Origin: Shewanella xiamenensis
GTDB taxonomy: Bacteria; Pseudomonadota; Gammaproteobacteria; Enterobacterales; Shewanellaceae
DNA: 64,000 nt
Direction: 5' to 3'
Assembly: GCF_014647135.1 (NCBI RefSeq)
Contig: NZ_BMOP01000013.1
Location: forward strand, 1-64,000
Below the pieces are notes generated by a model. The model ran no database searches. It saw only the letters and a program-made list of their open reading frames with translations, and had not been told where the DNA came from. Within the stretch, counting starts at the first letter, position 1. The number at the start of each line of letters is the position of its first letter. Made by a program: the position numbers and the translations under genes. Below, piece after piece: positions 34,900 to 46,175 of this stretch.

Positions 34900-36465
34900 T
34901 TACTCCTCGCGGGTCACCCTTAGGACTTCTTCCAGAGTGGTGATACCTGAGAGCACCTTGCTCATGCCATCGTGACGAATGCTTGGTACCGACTGGCGGA
35001 TATATTTCTCAATCGCCAGTTCGCCACGTCCACCGTGAATAAGCTCGCGCACATTATCATCGACCAACAATAGTTCGTGAATGCCCGTACGACCACGGTA
35101 GCCACTGTTACCACAGGCCTTACAGCCATTGGCACGATAAATATGGCGTGGATCATCGGCAGTAATACCCAGCAGCTCACGTTCACGCTCATCGGGCACA
35201 TGCTGTGTCTTACATTTTGGACAGAGGGTACGGATCAAGCGCTGAGCCAATACCCCGAGCAAACTTGATGAGACTAAGAAAGGCTCTACGCCCATATCCT
35301 GCAAACGGGTAATCGCGCCCGAAGCGGTGTTGGTGTGGAGAGTCGAAATCACTAAGTGACCCGTCAAGGATGCCTGCACCGCAATTTGGGCGGTTTCAAG
35401 GTCACGGATTTCCCCGATCATCACTACATCGGGGTCTTGACGCAGAATCGCCCGTAGACCACGGGCAAAGGTCATGTCCGCCTTAGTGTTAACTTGAGTT
35501 TGGCCTATGCCTTCCAATTCGTATTCGATGGGGTCTTCAACGGTTAAGATATTGGTATCTTTAGAGTTAATTTCAGTAAGTCCAGCATACAGCGTGGTAC
35601 TCTTACCCGAACCTGTAGGGCCCGTTACCAAGATAATGCCGTGGGGACGACGAATAAGCTCATCGAACTTAGCTCGGATGCTGTCCGTCATACCCAGCTG
35701 TTTTAAATCCAGATTACCGGCGTTTTTATCGAGTAAACGCAGCACCACCCGCTCACCGTGGCTCGATGGCATGGTCGATACCCGCACGTCCACCGCGCGG
35801 CCTGCAATCCGCAGCGAAATACGGCCGTCTTGTGGTACTCTTTTCTCGGCGATATCGAGGCGCGCCATCACCTTAATCCGCGACACCAATAAAGATGACA
35901 GTTTACGGTTTGGCTTGAGCACTTCTTTGAGCACGCCGTCAATACGGAAACGCACGACTAGCTGCTTCTCGTAGGTCTCGATATGGATATCCGAGGCTTC
36001 TTCTTTAATCGCTTCTGATAACAGGGCATTAATCAGCTTAATGATCGGCGCATCATCATCGCCTTCGAGCAAATCTTCGGTTTGTGGCAACTCTTCTGCA
36101 AGAGTAAATAAATCCATTTCGTTACCAATGTCTTCCATCAGCTGCTGCGCTTCGGAGGAATTGGCTTGGTAGGCCTGAGTCAGTTTGACCTCAAACTTAC
36201 TCGGCTCGAGCTGTACCAAAGGTAAATCCACGCCCGAGTAGCGACGCGCTTCAAGCATCGCCGCTAACGGGCTTTTGGCGGTATAAAACAGGTTCAAGGC
36301 GCCATCATCGCCATAGGCTAAAATCACCTCATGGCGGTGGGCAAAGGCAAAGGGTAAACGCTCTTTGCTGCTGGAGCGAAATACCTCATCACCTTCGGCT
36401 TCAATACCTAGTTCATTGGAAACTAAGCTTAAATCCTCGACTTGGGATACTTGTATTTCACTCAT
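34900..36465 (-). CDS. gspE: Type II secretion system ATPase GspE
   Basis: The 521-residue secretion ATPase powers pseudopilus assembly from the cytoplasmic side. It has Walker [16 protein letters not shown] (about 281-295), an Asp box ([17 protein letters not shown]), Walker [14 protein letters not shown] and the zinc-binding tetracysteine (CPKCKTQH ... [12 protein letters not shown], about 417-455). It overlaps the end of gspD by 4 bases (ATGA). Confidence 0.97.
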   Translation of the reverse strand: MSEIQVSQVEDLSLVSNELGIEAEGDEVFRSSSKERLPFAFAHRHEVILAYGDDGALNLFYTAKSPLAAMLEARRYSGVDLPLVQLEPSKFEVKLTQAYQANSSEAQQLMEDIGNEMDLFTLAEELPQTEDLLEGDDDAPIIKLINALLSEAIKEEASDIHIETYEKQLVVRFRIDGVLKEVLKPNRKLSSLLVSRIKVMARLDIAEKRVPQDGRISLRIAGRAVDVRVSTMPSSHGERVVLRLLDKNAGNLDLKQLGMTDSIRAKFDELIRRPHGIILVTGPTGSGKSTTLYAGLTEINSKDTNILTVEDPIEYELEGIGQTQVNTKADMTFARGLRAILRQDPDVVMIGEIRDLETAQIAVQASLTGHLVISTLHTNTASGAITRLQDMGVEPFLVSSSLLGVLAQRLIRTLCPKCKTQHVPDERERELLGITADDPRHIYRANGCKACGNSGYRGRTGIHELLLVDDNVRELIHGGRGELAIEKYIRQSVPSIRHDGMSKVLSGITTLEEVLRVTREE

Positions 36466-38576
36466 TGTGTTTTATCTTTGTTTTTGTTTTCATCCAGCGA
36501 CTTGAGAGTCGGGTCAGTTTTACGCATCTGAGTCTCTAGCCCTTTGCCTTCTTTATAACGATCTAAAATATCGTTCACTTCTGGCGGCACATACTCAGAC
36601 TGGTTCCACTCATCTAATACCGGCACTTTAGTCTCAGGCATTAGATTGACACCACGCTCTTGCTGTTCAAGCTGCAATGCTCTGAAATAGTTGTATTTAC
36701 GACCTGCGATACCTTCCATCGTCACACCATCACGGATAATGGTGGGTTTGATAAAGATCATCAGGTTCTTCTTGGTCTTCTTACTGGAAGAAGATTTGAA
36801 TAAATGGCCAAGTACTGGAATATCGCCGAGGAATGGCACTTTCTGCACGCTTTCTTGGACTTCTTCGTTAATCAAACCACCGAGTACCACGATTTGGCCT
36901 GAATCAGCCATAACAGTAGTGGTTAAACGGCGAGTCGCGAAGGAAATATCCACACCCGTGTTACCGTTTACGCCGGAGACTTCTTGCTCAATCGCAAGCT
37001 TAACCGCGTTGCCTTCGTTGATCTGCGGCACCACTTTTAATTTCACCCCAACCTCTTTACGCTCAACGGTTTGGAATGGGTTGCTGTTGTTTGAGCTGGC
37101 GGTAGAACCGGTAAGAATAGGCACTTCATCACCGACGATGAAAGAGGCTTCTTGGTTATCTAAGGTAGTAATAGAAGGTGTTGCAAGTACGTTTGAGTTA
37201 GTGTCACTCGATACGGCTTGTACTAGGGCACCAAAGTCACCCATAGCAACGCCCCATGCCATACCATTCACTTTACCTAAGGCTTGAGCAAGTAAGGTAA
37301 CATCGCCCTTTGTATCTGGGTTTTTACCAATCACGTCACCTGTGTTTGGATTGGTAATATAGGTTCCTTCTTTATCCTGCGCCTGCCATACACCCGCGCC
37401 AATCTCACCGATAGTTGGGCCTAAGTTATTGAACTGAGTTCCACCACCCGCTTTCGCGGCCCATTGCACCCCAAAGCCGACGTTATCGCCTTCGGCAACT
37501 TCCACGATAATGGCTTCTACTAATACTTGGGCGCGGCGAATATCGAGTTGGTTGATCACGCTTTCAATAGTGCGCATTTGATCTGGCTCAGCGCTGATCA
37601 CTAATGCGTTAGTATCAGTGTGGGCCATAATATTGATTTCATTACGACGTTTGCCACCACCCGCTGCCTGAGCGCTAGGATCTTTTTCACCTTCCAACTT
37701 TTGGGCAAAACCGGTTAGCACTTCAACTAAGTCTTCGGCCTTGGCATAACGTAAATAACGTACTTTCGTATTGCCCGTGCTGGCTTGCTCGGCATCGAGA
37801 CGGTGGATCAGCTCCACCACCCGTTGACGGCTCTTTTCATCACCACTGACCACTACGGCGTTAATCCGCTCATCGGCCACCACTTTGGGCGCTTGTCCGG
37901 GAAGCTGCGCTTGGTTAGCTGTCGCGCGGTACAGGGTATCGATAATTCGCACCATTTCGCCAGCAGAAGCATATTCAAGTGGCACGACTTGAACAGAGGT
38001 ATCACCCTGTTTATCTACACGGCGAATGATTTCAACTAACTTATTAACCACCGCAGCGCGGCCAGAGAGCATCAGCACGTTTGATGGATCGTAGTTCACT
38101 ACGTTACCACCACCAGCGTTATCGTTTAACTGACGTAATAATGGTGCTAATTGCTTGGCTTCGGTGTTATACAACGCCACGATGCGGGTAACCATTTCAT
38201 CGCCTAGGCCAGGATCGTTGTCATTAGCAACACGAATCGCCGCGGTTTTCGCATCTTTGTCTTTGATCACTTTGATAACGTTATTTTCCATCTCGACGAT
38301 GGCATAACCGTATACTTGCAGCACGTTGAGGAAGAACTGGTAATACTGCTCGTCATTGAGCAGATCATAGCTGCGAACGTTGATCTTGCCGCGAATCGTC
38401 GGGTCAACAATGATGGTTTTGTTCAAGTTTTTACCAACAATATTGATAAACTCTTGAATATCAGTGCCTTTAAAGTTGGCCGCATATTGTTCAGACCAAA
38501 CAAATTGCGAGGTCAGCATAGTGGCGCCCGCCACAACTCCAGCAATCAGTTTGCGTCGAATCCGTTTGTTATTCAT
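36462..38576 (-). CDS. gspD: Type II secretion system outer-membrane secretin GspD
   Basis: The 704-residue secretin has a signal peptide (cleavage after VWS near residue 28), periplasmic domains N0 to N3, and a C-terminal secretin core. In that core [49 protein letters not shown] and [15 protein letters not shown] are family signatures. The S-domain tail (about 640-704) is charged. It forms the outer-membrane gate for folded exoproteins. GGGGAAAG lies before the ATG. Confidence 0.97.
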   Translation of the reverse strand: MNNKRIRRKLIAGVVAGATMLTSQFVWSEQYAANFKGTDIQEFINIVGKNLNKTIIVDPTIRGKINVRSYDLLNDEQYYQFFLNVLQVYGYAIVEMENNVIKVIKDKDAKTAAIRVANDNDPGLGDEMVTRIVALYNTEAKQLAPLLRQLNDNAGGGNVVNYDPSNVLMLSGRAAVVNKLVEIIRRVDKQGDTSVQVVPLEYASAGEMVRIIDTLYRATANQAQLPGQAPKVVADERINAVVVSGDEKSRQRVVELIHRLDAEQASTGNTKVRYLRYAKAEDLVEVLTGFAQKLEGEKDPSAQAAGGGKRRNEINIMAHTDTNALVISAEPDQMRTIESVINQLDIRRAQVLVEAIIVEVAEGDNVGFGVQWAAKAGGGTQFNNLGPTIGEIGAGVWQAQDKEGTYITNPNTGDVIGKNPDTKGDVTLLAQALGKVNGMAWGVAMGDFGALVQAVSSDTNSNVLATPSITTLDNQEASFIVGDEVPILTGSTASSNNSNPFQTVERKEVGVKLKVVPQINEGNAVKLAIEQEVSGVNGNTGVDISFATRRLTTTVMADSGQIVVLGGLINEEVQESVQKVPFLGDIPVLGHLFKSSSSKKTKKNLMIFIKPTIIRDGVTMEGIAGRKYNYFRALQLEQQERGVNLMPETKVPVLDEWNQSEYVPPEVNDILDRYKEGKGLETQMRKTDPTLKSLDENKNKDKTQ

Positions 38577-38600
38577 TATTTTACTTTCCCCTAACGCGTG

Positions 38601-39527
38601 TTATTGCGGCAAACTAAACATGATTTCAACCAACTGCCCTTCCCGTTCAACCATAACAGAAACTTCAGTTAATTCAGACAATTGGCTCATCATTTCTAAC
38701 GCCTGACTCATTACGGTCAGGTCGTATCCATTAATCGATTTAGCAAGGTCATTGGGTTTAAAGCCTGCTTGCTTAAATAGGTTCACATCTTTGCCAGGAT
38801 TGAGGCGATAGCCAACAACGTTTTCTCCCTGTCTCACGGGCGAAATCGCAATATAGTCAGTAATTTTACTGGGATCGGCTAAGAGTTCACTGCGAGATTC
38901 GGCCAGCTCTTGAGAGATTTCAGCATTCTTGCGCTGATCCACTCGGCTAACGACTTCAGCTTTTCCGCTCTTGGCCTTTTGTAATTGTTGATTCGCTGGG
39001 CTTTGACTGGTGTAAACCAAACCATCAAGCATCAAGGTTTCATAGCGACCCGCATTGGTAATGATAATCCGGTCTGCATAGACTTCTTTTAACGAAGCGG
39101 ATGTACCCTTAATTTTATCACCCAAGCTGTAGGTTTCTTGGCTACCACTGGATTCAATAATCGCCAGACCTTTTTGGTCAGCGGTGGATGCCACCACCCC
39201 CGTCAGTTGAATAGAAAGGGAAGTCTTTGGCGCATCGGTTACGGTTTCGACCACTTCGACTTTAGGTTTATCCGCCTTGGCGTCGGCTTTGCCGAAAAGT
39301 GCGAGTTGCTGTAATCCTGCCAGATCAATTTGCCCAGCCCCTTTACCCGCCGTGGTCACCGCAGTGGGAGACCATGCTGTAGGAGAAGAGGTGGTAGGCA
39401 CGAGTTTCCATGTAATTTGCGCGGCTAAGAGTAAACTCAGAATAAAACCAAGCCAGAAAACAACCTGACTCAACGGCTTATGCGGAATACCTGCAGCTTT
39501 TGCGATAACGTTATCTAATAAATCCAT
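38601..39527 (-). CDS. gspC: Type II secretion system protein GspC
   Basis: The product is about 308 residues from the ATG at 39527 (an upstream TTG start at 39545 is possible). It has one membrane helix (about 26-45), an HR domain (ISIQLTGVVAS-like) that contacts secretin domain N0, and a C-terminal PDZ domain (GYRLNPGKDVNLFKQAGFKPNDLAKSING in two halves, about 240-268). It is the first gene of gspC-N and bridges the inner and outer membrane parts. Confidence 0.95.
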   Translation of the reverse strand: MDLLDNVIAKAAGIPHKPLSQVVFWLGFILSLLLAAQITWKLVPTTSSPTAWSPTAVTTAGKGAGQIDLAGLQQLALFGKADAKADKPKVEVVETVTDAPKTSLSIQLTGVVASTADQKGLAIIESSGSQETYSLGDKIKGTSASLKEVYADRIIITNAGRYETLMLDGLVYTSQSPANQQLQKAKSGKAEVVSRVDQRKNAEISQELAESRSELLADPSKITDYIAISPVRQGENVVGYRLNPGKDVNLFKQAGFKPNDLAKSINGYDLTVMSQALEMMSQLSELTEVSVMVEREGQLVEIMFSLPQ

Positions 39528-39562
39528 ATTTATGTGGACCCTCAATACAGGTCTCTGTTCTG

Positions 39563-39568
39563 ATTATA
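39563..39568 (-). promoter_or_regulatory. Possible -10 element for the gsp operon
   Basis: A perfect TATAAT on the minus strand lies 36 bases upstream of the gspC start, but no convincing -35 is seen at the right distance. The divergent gap (39528-39778) also has to hold the hslR promoter, which I could not pick out. Confidence 0.35.
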
Positions 39569-39778
39569 AAAATTATCATGTTCGCCACATGCTAACCTAG
39601 GCCGCATTTGGCAACAACCCCATAACAGTATTGCAATTGGCGAAAATTGGCCATTTATGCTAACTTTGCCCGCCTAAAAAGGGTGTGAAGCGCACCACTC
39701 TTTAACATAATAGCAATGCGACTTAGGCATTTTATTACTCAGCATGTGAACTCATCGATCTTTTATCTTGGAGACACT

Positions 39779-40177
39779 ATGACACAAAGTTCAGGCGACA
39801 GTGGCAGCGTTCGACTCGATAAATGGTTATGGGCCGCACGTTTTTATAAAACCCGAGCCATAGCCAAAGAAATGATCAACGGCGGCAAAGTACATTACAA
39901 CGGTGCGCGCACCAAATCTAGTAAGAATGCTGAGATAGGTGCCGTCCTTAAGATACGACAAGGTTATGACGATAAAGAGATCGTCATAAAAAAATTATCA
40001 GAATCACGCCAAAGTGCATCAATTGCACAGGAATTGTACGAAGAAACCGCCGCCAGCATCGCTAAACGCGCGTTAAATGCCGAAGCAAGACGATTGAATA
40101 TTCTTAATAATCCTGCACCCGACCATAAACCGGATAAAAAGCAACGACGCCAACTTATCCGATTTAAAGAATGCTAA
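39779..40177 (+). CDS. hslR: Ribosome-associated heat shock protein Hsp15
   Basis: The 132-residue S4-domain protein starts at the ATG at 39779 (GGAG six bases ahead); an ATG further upstream would add 21 unrelated residues. The S4 core VRLDKWLWAARFYKTRAIAKEMI is seen in two parts (about 10-33), with basic tail KKQRRQLIRFKEC. Hsp15 binds 50S subunits carrying nascent chains on stalled, dissociated ribosomes. It sits directly upstream of hslO, as in E. coli. Confidence 0.95.
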   Translation: MTQSSGDSGSVRLDKWLWAARFYKTRAIAKEMINGGKVHYNGARTKSSKNAEIGAVLKIRQGYDDKEIVIKKLSESRQSASIAQELYEETAASIAKRALNAEARRLNILNNPAPDHKPDKKQRRQLIRFKEC

Positions 40178-40213
40178 GAATTACGTAAAAGTTACCTAAT
40201 AGTGAGATACAAA

Positions 40214-41074
40214 ATGACCCAAGATATTTTACACCGCTACCTGTTCGATAATGCCGATGTGCGTGGTGAACTGGTGCAATTGCAAGACAGCTATCAGCAG
40301 GTAATAGGTTCACATGCCTATCCTCCTGTGCTGCAAACCCTGCTCGGCGAATTGCTAGCGGCGACCTCTTTATTAACCGCCACCCTAAAATTTAGCGGTG
40401 ATATTAGCGTGCAGTTGCAAGGGAATGGCCCAGTATCGCTGGCGGTGATCAATGGCAATAACCTGCAGCAATTACGCGGTATCGCCCGCTGGGATGGCGA
40501 GTTAGCAGACGATGCCAGCCTAGCCGATCTGTTTGGCCAAGGTTATATGGTTATCACCCTCACACCGGACGAAGGCGAACGCTATCAAGGCGTGGTCGCC
40601 CTTGATAAACCCACCTTAGCCGCCTGTGTCGAAGACTACTTTAACCAGTCAGAGCAATTACCCACAGCAATGTGGCTATTTGCCGACGGTAAACAAGCTG
40701 CTGGCATGTTCCTGCAAATATTACCAAGCCAAGAAGATCATAATGCCGACTTCGAGCATTTATGTCAGCTGACAGCGACCATCAAGGCGGAAGAGTTATT
40801 CACCCTAGAAGCGCAGGACGTATTACACCGCTTGTATCATCAAGAAGAAGTGCGTCTGTTCGATCCTATCGAAGTCAGCTTTAAATGCACTTGCTCACGC
40901 GAGCGCAGCGCGGCGGCGATTAAAACCATCGATCAAGCGGAAGTCGAAGCCATTCTGGCGGAAGACGGTAAGGTCGAAATGGGTTGTGAATACTGCAATG
41001 CAAAATACGTGTTCGATGCTATTGATGTTGCAGCAATCTATGCCAATGGCACCACTTCAAATACCCAGCAGTAA
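40214..41074 (+). CDS. hslO: Redox-regulated chaperonin Hsp33
   Basis: Hsp33 is a holdase chaperone switched on by oxidation and unfolding. The product is about 286 residues from the ATG at 40214 (GTG at 40202 is the alternative). The C-terminal zinc redox switch is complete: Cys225-x-Cys227 (KCTCSRER) and Cys258-x2-Cys261 (GCEYCNAKY). The N-terminal core starts [17 protein letters not shown]. It is followed by a strong terminator before pckA. Confidence 0.96.
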   Translation: MTQDILHRYLFDNADVRGELVQLQDSYQQVIGSHAYPPVLQTLLGELLAATSLLTATLKFSGDISVQLQGNGPVSLAVINGNNLQQLRGIARWDGELADDASLADLFGQGYMVITLTPDEGERYQGVVALDKPTLAACVEDYFNQSEQLPTAMWLFADGKQAAGMFLQILPSQEDHNADFEHLCQLTATIKAEELFTLEAQDVLHRLYHQEEVRLFDPIEVSFKCTCSRERSAAAIKTIDQAEVEAILAEDGKVEMGCEYCNAKYVFDAIDVAAIYANGTTSNTQQ

Positions 41075-41091
41075 GTTTTTACTTACTGTCA

Positions 41092-41116
41092 AAGGGCACC
41101 TTGGGTGCCCTTTTTT
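41092..41116 (+). terminator. Terminator after hslO
   Basis: Stem AAGGGCACC, loop TTG, GGTGCCCTT followed by TTTTT; 18 bases after the hslO stop. Confidence 0.9.
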
Positions 41117-41272
41117 GTACCACCTCAATGATCCAGCTCACACTTTAGCCACGGATAGGATACAATCGGCACACTTTGTCCCCTAGCACGCCTCGGGCGA
41201 TAAATAAAAGCAAAATCGGCAGACGATCGATAAAAAATAACCTTACAAATACAAGTAAATGGAGACCTCACT

Positions 41273-42814
41273 ATGGCGGATGGATTAAACCGCGTTCATT
41301 ACAACCCCTCAACAGCACAACTGGTCGAATTTGCCCTGCTCCGCGGCGAAGGTGAATTAACCGCCAATGGTGCGCTGGTTGCCAAAACCGGTACACGCAC
41401 AGGTCGCTCTCCTGGCGATCGTTTTATTGTTAAAGAACCTAGTTCAGCGGCTGATATCGAATGGGGACCCGTCAACCAAGCATTTGAACCCGGTGCTTTT
41501 GAAGGATTATGGGCGCGTGTAGAAGCATTCCTCGCCGATAAAGAGTTGTTTGTATCTGACCTCGAAGTCGGTGCAGACCCAGAACATTACCAGCCAGTGC
41601 GCGTGACGACTCAATACGCTTGGCACCAACTGTTCGCCCGCAACCTTTTTATCATCCCAGAAGAATTTAACCGTCAAGACAAGCCTGTATGGCAAATCAT
41701 CAACGCGCCAGACTTCGTCTGTGTTCCTGAGCGTGATGGCACCAATTCAGATGCGGCGGTGATCTTAAACTTTGCCGAGCGCAAAGTGTTGCTAGCGGGC
41801 CTGAAATACGCTGGCGAAATGAAGAAGTCGATGTTCTCCGTGCAAAACTTCCTGCTGCCAGCCCAAGGCGTATTGCCAATGCACTGCTCGGCAAACGTAG
41901 GTAAAGACGGCGACACCACCCTATTCTTCGGTCTGTCGGGTACAGGTAAAACCACCCTGTCTGCGGATCCAAAACGCTTCCTGATCGGTGACGATGAGCA
42001 CGGCTGGGCACCGGGCGGCGTATTCAATATCGAAGGCGGCTGCTACGCCAAATGTATCGACCTGAGCCAAAAGAACGAGCCTGTGATTTGGGATGCGATT
42101 CGTTTCGGTACTGTGCTGGAAAACGTGGTAATGGACGAGCACCGCGTACCTAACTACAAAGACAGCAGCCTGACTGAAAACACCCGTGCGGCTTACCCGC
42201 TCGAGCATATCGCCCAGCGTAAAGAAGACAACCGTGGCGCCGAGCCTCACGCAGTGGTGTTTTTAACCTGCGACGTGTCTGGCGTGTTGCCACCGGTTTC
42301 TATCCTGAGCAAAGAGCAAGCGGCTTACCACTTCCTCTCTGGTTACACCGCGAAAGTCGGTTCGACTGAAATCGGTTCAACCTCGGCGATTCAGTCCACC
42401 TTCTCTACCTGCTTCGGCGCACCTTTCTTCCCACGTCCTGCGGGCGTGTATGCTGAGCTGCTGATGAAGCGTATCGAATCATTCGGTAGCCAAGTGTACT
42501 TAGTTAACACTGGCTGGACTGGCGGCCCACACGGTATTGGTAAACGTTTCGACATCCCAACCACCCGCGCCATTGTCGATGCGATTGTCAGCGGCGAGCT
42601 GAAAAACGTTGAAACCGTTCATTTAGATACCTTAAACCTCGCGGTGCCTGTAGCGGTTAGCGGTGTCGACAGCAATCTACTCAACCCAGTGAACACTTGG
42701 AGCGATAAAGCACTGTACGCCGAATACGCCCAAAAACTGGCCGAAGCCTTCACTAAGAACTTCGCGAAGTATCAAGTGTCAGACGCCATCCGTAACGCGG
42801 GTCCAAAGGCGTAA
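41273..42814 (+). CDS. pckA: Phosphoenolpyruvate carboxykinase (ATP)
   Basis: PckA converts oxaloacetate and ATP to phosphoenolpyruvate and CO2, the entry to gluconeogenesis from lactate, acetate and amino acids. The 513-residue product shows kinase-1a [11 protein letters not shown] (about 220-230), metal site GDDEHGW, substrate loop [10 protein letters not shown] (about 43-52) and [14 protein letters not shown] lies nine bases before the ATG. The C-terminal half is codon-biased, as expected of a highly expressed gene. Confidence 0.97.
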   Translation: MADGLNRVHYNPSTAQLVEFALLRGEGELTANGALVAKTGTRTGRSPGDRFIVKEPSSAADIEWGPVNQAFEPGAFEGLWARVEAFLADKELFVSDLEVGADPEHYQPVRVTTQYAWHQLFARNLFIIPEEFNRQDKPVWQIINAPDFVCVPERDGTNSDAAVILNFAERKVLLAGLKYAGEMKKSMFSVQNFLLPAQGVLPMHCSANVGKDGDTTLFFGLSGTGKTTLSADPKRFLIGDDEHGWAPGGVFNIEGGCYAKCIDLSQKNEPVIWDAIRFGTVLENVVMDEHRVPNYKDSSLTENTRAAYPLEHIAQRKEDNRGAEPHAVVFLTCDVSGVLPPVSILSKEQAAYHFLSGYTAKVGSTEIGSTSAIQSTFSTCFGAPFFPRPAGVYAELLMKRIESFGSQVYLVNTGWTGGPHGIGKRFDIPTTRAIVDAIVSGELKNVETVHLDTLNLAVPVAVSGVDSNLLNPVNTWSDKALYAEYAQKLAEAFTKNFAKYQVSDAIRNAGPKA

Positions 42815-42844
42815 TGAGATAGCTGCAAGTTAAGATTAACAACC

Positions 42845-42873
42845 AATGCCGACTTCAATAGTCGGCATTTTCT
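42845..42873 (+). terminator. Terminator after pckA
   Basis: A 9-bp stem AATGCCGAC ... GTCGGCATT with a 7-base loop and trailing TTTTCTT, 30 bases after the pckA stop. Confidence 0.85.
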
Positions 42874-42974
42874 TATGGCAAAAACCGCAGTTGACCTAGA
42901 TAAGAAATGATCCAATCTCTATAAACGCATTGTGCGCTTTAGCTTGCTAACACTGATGCCATCTCAGCTTGTAA

Positions 42975-43242
42975 TCACTCTAGACATTCATACTGTTGGC
43001 AGGATTTTAGAAATGTGAGATCAGCAGATTGAAGGCTTTGTAACTGTTCAATTATACAGACCAGTAGACCTTTTTGTATTTGCTCAATCACTCCAGCTTT
43101 TTTGATAATGAAAAAGAGCATTTTCGATGGCAGTATCATGAGCAAAGCGACCAATTCCGTTATCTGCGAAATGATAGCCATAGCCACCACTCATCACGGT
43201 TACCAATACAACGACAACGAAAGGCCCAACTAGCTTAAACAT
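42975..43242 (-). pseudogene. Small membrane protein gene, apparently frameshifted
   Basis: From ATG 43242 one frame reads MFKLVGPFVVVVLVTVMSGG, then YGYHFADNGIGRFAHDTAIENALFHYQK, and stops after SWSD. Beyond a run of six A (minus strand; plus 43098-43103), the next frame continues sensibly as KAGVIEQIQKGLLVCIIEQLQSLQSADL and on to a stop at 42975. Removing one A would give a single protein of about 88 residues with one N-terminal membrane helix. It is the last gene after the PepSY gene on the same strand. Family not recognised. It could be a true pseudogene, a sequencing error or a slippery site. Confidence 0.5.
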
Positions 43243-43327
43243 CAAATATCCGCTACATGAATCCCGCCTTGGGCAATCCAATATACAACGATTGTCAAAT
43301 TGGACGGAGGACATTTGCAACGAAAAA

Positions 43328-44140
43328 CTATCGTCTGGGTTTAGTCTGTTTTATCCAGATCCACAAACCACTGAATGAGACAAGGAGTAACGCTAAAGCG
43401 AAAAAATCCCATATCCACACAGAATAGATACCAAATGCACGACCACTATGCACATCCAGCATCACCCTCTCCCAGTTAAGGTTAGTACTACGTGCATATC
43501 GAACTAGGTTAACGTCGACCAAATCATTTGGGGTTACCCAAGAGAGAGGCGCTAATGGTTGCATGGGTATCCAATCGATAAGATTTTCATCAGCACGGAA
43601 ATACCCTGTAGCAGCTTTAAGCCAAATGTAATTAACTGGCTCAGCTTGAGTATTAGGCCCATCAAGAAGGTGAATTGACTCTATGGCTAATGCCTCTAAA
43701 CCGCTGGGTAATCCAGTACTTTGATTTTGGGTCTCGAGTATTTTACCTTCCCTATCAAATAGATAAAGCTGCTCACTATCTATAGCAATCAACATATTGG
43801 AAAAGTAAGCCGCACTAATTAATTGGCTTTGAGCCTCGAGTATTTGTTCATGCTCCAACCAAAGTCGGTTGTCGGTGATCAATAGCGGCTTAGAGTCGCT
43901 GCCAAATTGAACAATATGCTTAGGCGCTATAATCCCATAATAATCCAACAACCACGCTTGTTGCACAAAGGCTTTACTCAAGTGCAAATGTTGACTGTGA
44001 TTAATGGCAATCCCTGTCACAACGAGTAATAGGATAAATAGACAACTAATAATACCCAATCTGCGGTGCCATGGACGTAGCACGCGTGATAGGGTGTAAT
44101 TCACTTTTTGTATTGCTTGATATTTATGCTTTCGAGTCAT
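43328..44140 (-). CDS. PepSY-associated transmembrane protein
   Basis: The 270-residue product has an N-terminal helix after a basic stretch (RPWHRRLGIISCLFILLLVVTGIAINHS in two parts, about 22-49), a periplasmic domain and a C-terminal helix (about 241-262) followed by a basic end. The WHRRLG start and GIAINHS are typical of PepSY_TM proteins, which act in ferric-siderophore reduction and flavin-based electron transfer. It is adjacent to an FMN-binding-domain gene and a porin on the same strand, suggesting an envelope redox unit. No heme motif is evident apart from membrane histidines. Confidence 0.8.
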   Translation of the reverse strand: MTRKHKYQAIQKVNYTLSRVLRPWHRRLGIISCLFILLLVVTGIAINHSQHLHLSKAFVQQAWLLDYYGIIAPKHIVQFGSDSKPLLITDNRLWLEHEQILEAQSQLISAAYFSNMLIAIDSEQLYLFDREGKILETQNQSTGLPSGLEALAIESIHLLDGPNTQAEPVNYIWLKAATGYFRADENLIDWIPMQPLAPLSWVTPNDLVDVNLVRYARSTNLNWERVMLDVHSGRAFGIYSVWIWDFFALALLLVSFSGLWIWIKQTKPRR

Positions 44141-44168
44141 AGTGATACGTTTTTTGGTTAATTAACGA

Positions 44169-44744
44169 TTATTGACTCTTGTCGATATCAGTAACATGAC
44201 TATCTAACCACAAAGCCATACGTGACAGTTTCGTCAAAGCTCTTACCGATAACGTTGCACCTGTAATGCCATCAATGTGGCGATCAAGTTGTGTTTGATT
44301 GACGAGCTTTGCGCTCTTGAATTGATCCGTGAAAAAACTATGGCGAACTTCATCACCACGACTTTCACGGTAAATCAATACCTTAGTATTAACTATTGCT
44401 TGAGCTTTAATATGAATACCAACGGTAATAGGAGCTTCTTTACCTATTTCATCTAAAATCCACACGGTTTCATTATCTTGCTGCCAATAACGGATACGCA
44501 TTTTATTAAAGCTATGTGCAAGTATCGATTCAATGACCTGCTTCGCACTGTCGTCAACCCAATAGACTTTAGCTGTGCCTTTGCTGCCATTAAATGCCTG
44601 TTGAATAAAGGCATCGGTGGTTTGATATTCAACCGCCCCCCCCCTTAGCGGGCAAAGCAGAATCAACAAAATGGTTAGACTGCTAATGCATGATCTGACA
44701 AAGCACTGACTCACTTTTGTCAGTGATGAGAAAAAAAGATCCAT
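44169..44744 (-). CDS. FMN-binding domain protein (periplasmic, covalent FMN site)
   Basis: The product is about 191 residues from the ATG at 44744 (AAGG five bases ahead). It has an N-terminal hydrophobic signal or anchor (about 18-34) and an FMN_bind domain. The attachment motif DGITGATLSVRAL near residue 160 contains the TGAT core where ApbE links FMN to Thr. Related domains occur in NqrC/RnfG and in extracellular electron-transfer or fumarate-reductase systems. It lies between the porin and the PepSY gene; an electron path from PepSY to FMN is an inference. Confidence 0.85.
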   Translation of the reverse strand: MDLFFSSLTKVSQCFVRSCISSLTILLILLCPLRGGAVEYQTTDAFIQQAFNGSKGTAKVYWVDDSAKQVIESILAHSFNKMRIRYWQQDNETVWILDEIGKEAPITVGIHIKAQAIVNTKVLIYRESRGDEVRHSFFTDQFKSAKLVNQTQLDRHIDGITGATLSVRALTKLSRMALWLDSHVTDIDKSQ

Positions 44745-44920
44745 AATAACCTTCAAAGGTGAAAACTAAATCGACTGTAGCCAAGAAAGCATAGGAGACT
44801 CATTCACTGAATATACTGGCACTTTGTCGCTTTCGCGCGAAGTTAACGGCCGAGAGTAAAGAGCGTAAACAGAATCAGGTCATATGTAAAACATGACCTG
44901 ATTCAGGTTAGCAATGGGGT

Positions 44921-46102
44921 TTAGAACTGGTAACCCACACCTAAGTTAAATCCGTCAGCATCTTTAGCACCGCCCACTTTTTCATAGTCAGCTTTAAAGA
45001 CCACATTTTCATGCAACCAGTAATTGACACCTAGGTTAGTTTGAGTGATTTCAGTATCAGTGCTGTTGCCAGCTTTGTTATCCCACGCATTGTAACGGGC
45101 AAATATGCCAAAGCTTTCGTTGAAGCGATATGAAGGCTCAATGTAATAACCTTTCTGCTTGTCTTGTCCGAGCGCCTCGGCCTCTTTACCATCAATATCC
45201 CATTGAGCATATAACGCTTTAAGGGTGAAGTTTTGAATGCTGTAAATTGCATGAGCGGTGAGCAGCGTCGCCGATGCAGTATCAACACCTGCGGCTCCTT
45301 GCGTTAAATCCGATTGATATTGTGCCGAAGCGGCCAACTCTAAACCTGGTACTGCGGTATATTTCACCCGCGCGGTATACGCTAACTCCTCACCCTTGGC
45401 TTCCGAGACTTTTTGACGACCACTGCGAATGTTAAAAGCCTTATCCCCTGTAGTGGCAACCGCTAAACCGCTGGTCACTGCGGTATCAAATGCAAGACCG
45501 GGTGCAGCTTTGATATTTAACGCTAAGCCCGCTTCCCACCAAGTTGCAGGGATAATGTTAGCTTCTACAGGGTTACGTTCAACACCGTAAAATGTTGGTG
45601 GCTCGTGAGTTTCGTTGATAATACCCACAGGCATCAAGAACAGACCCGCTTTACCCGTGAAGTCCTTGTTAAAATCATGCTCTACATAGGCTTGTTCTAT
45701 CTCCACTTCACCTTTTTTACTTTCACCAGCCAGTGCATGTTCTACTTCTAGCTCAGAGAAAAAACGGGTGTTTTGTGTAAATTCATGACCAAAGAACAAT
45801 ACAAAGCGGTGAAAATCGAACTCTTTCTTGTCTGTATTTTTGATATTGTCTGAAATATTGTTGTAGTGCAGTTCGCCATAGCCACCAATGGTAGTTGCGC
45901 TCTTGTGTGAGCCTGTTTCTTCAACGGCATCGGCGGTTTTTTCTACTCGCTTTTCAGTTTCTTCTAAGCGTTTTTCAAGATCCTTCAGTACTTGCTGTTG
46001 CTGCTCAATCACTTTTCGCAGCTCTTGAGTTTCATCTGAAGCCATAACTTGAGGGTTAACAAAAAGACCTAATAGTGCAGTAGCAAGTAGTGTTTTCTTC
46101 AT
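44921..46102 (-). CDS. Outer-membrane porin-like beta-barrel protein
   Basis: The product is about 393 residues. It has a signal peptide (MKKTLLATALLGLFVNPQVMA|SDE), a coiled-coil stretch (ETQELRKVIEQQQQVLKDLEKRLEETEKR in two parts, about 25-55) and a beta-barrel ending in GVGYQF with the C-terminal phenylalanine needed for BAM recognition. The coiled coil followed by a barrel resembles phosphate-selective porin O/P-like proteins. ATG 46102 or 46105 could be used (GGGA upstream). A Fur-like box lies about 75 bases upstream. Confidence 0.85.
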   Translation of the reverse strand: MKKTLLATALLGLFVNPQVMASDETQELRKVIEQQQQVLKDLEKRLEETEKRVEKTADAVEETGSHKSATTIGGYGELHYNNISDNIKNTDKKEFDFHRFVLFFGHEFTQNTRFFSELEVEHALAGESKKGEVEIEQAYVEHDFNKDFTGKAGLFLMPVGIINETHEPPTFYGVERNPVEANIIPATWWEAGLALNIKAAPGLAFDTAVTSGLAVATTGDKAFNIRSGRQKVSEAKGEELAYTARVKYTAVPGLELAASAQYQSDLTQGAAGVDTASATLLTAHAIYSIQNFTLKALYAQWDIDGKEAEALGQDKQKGYYIEPSYRFNESFGIFARYNAWDNKAGNSTDTEITQTNLGVNYWLHENVVFKADYEKVGGAKDADGFNLGVGYQF

Positions 46103-46175
46103 CATATTTCCCAGAATGGTTGTTATTTGTAAATTAATGTAAAAATTTGTGAGGATTTTACACAGCAAACAAAAT

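Noticed and set aside
46148..46163. CRP-like TGTGA-N6-TACAC upstream of the porin
   Set aside because: The second half-site is a poor match and no other evidence supports CRP here.
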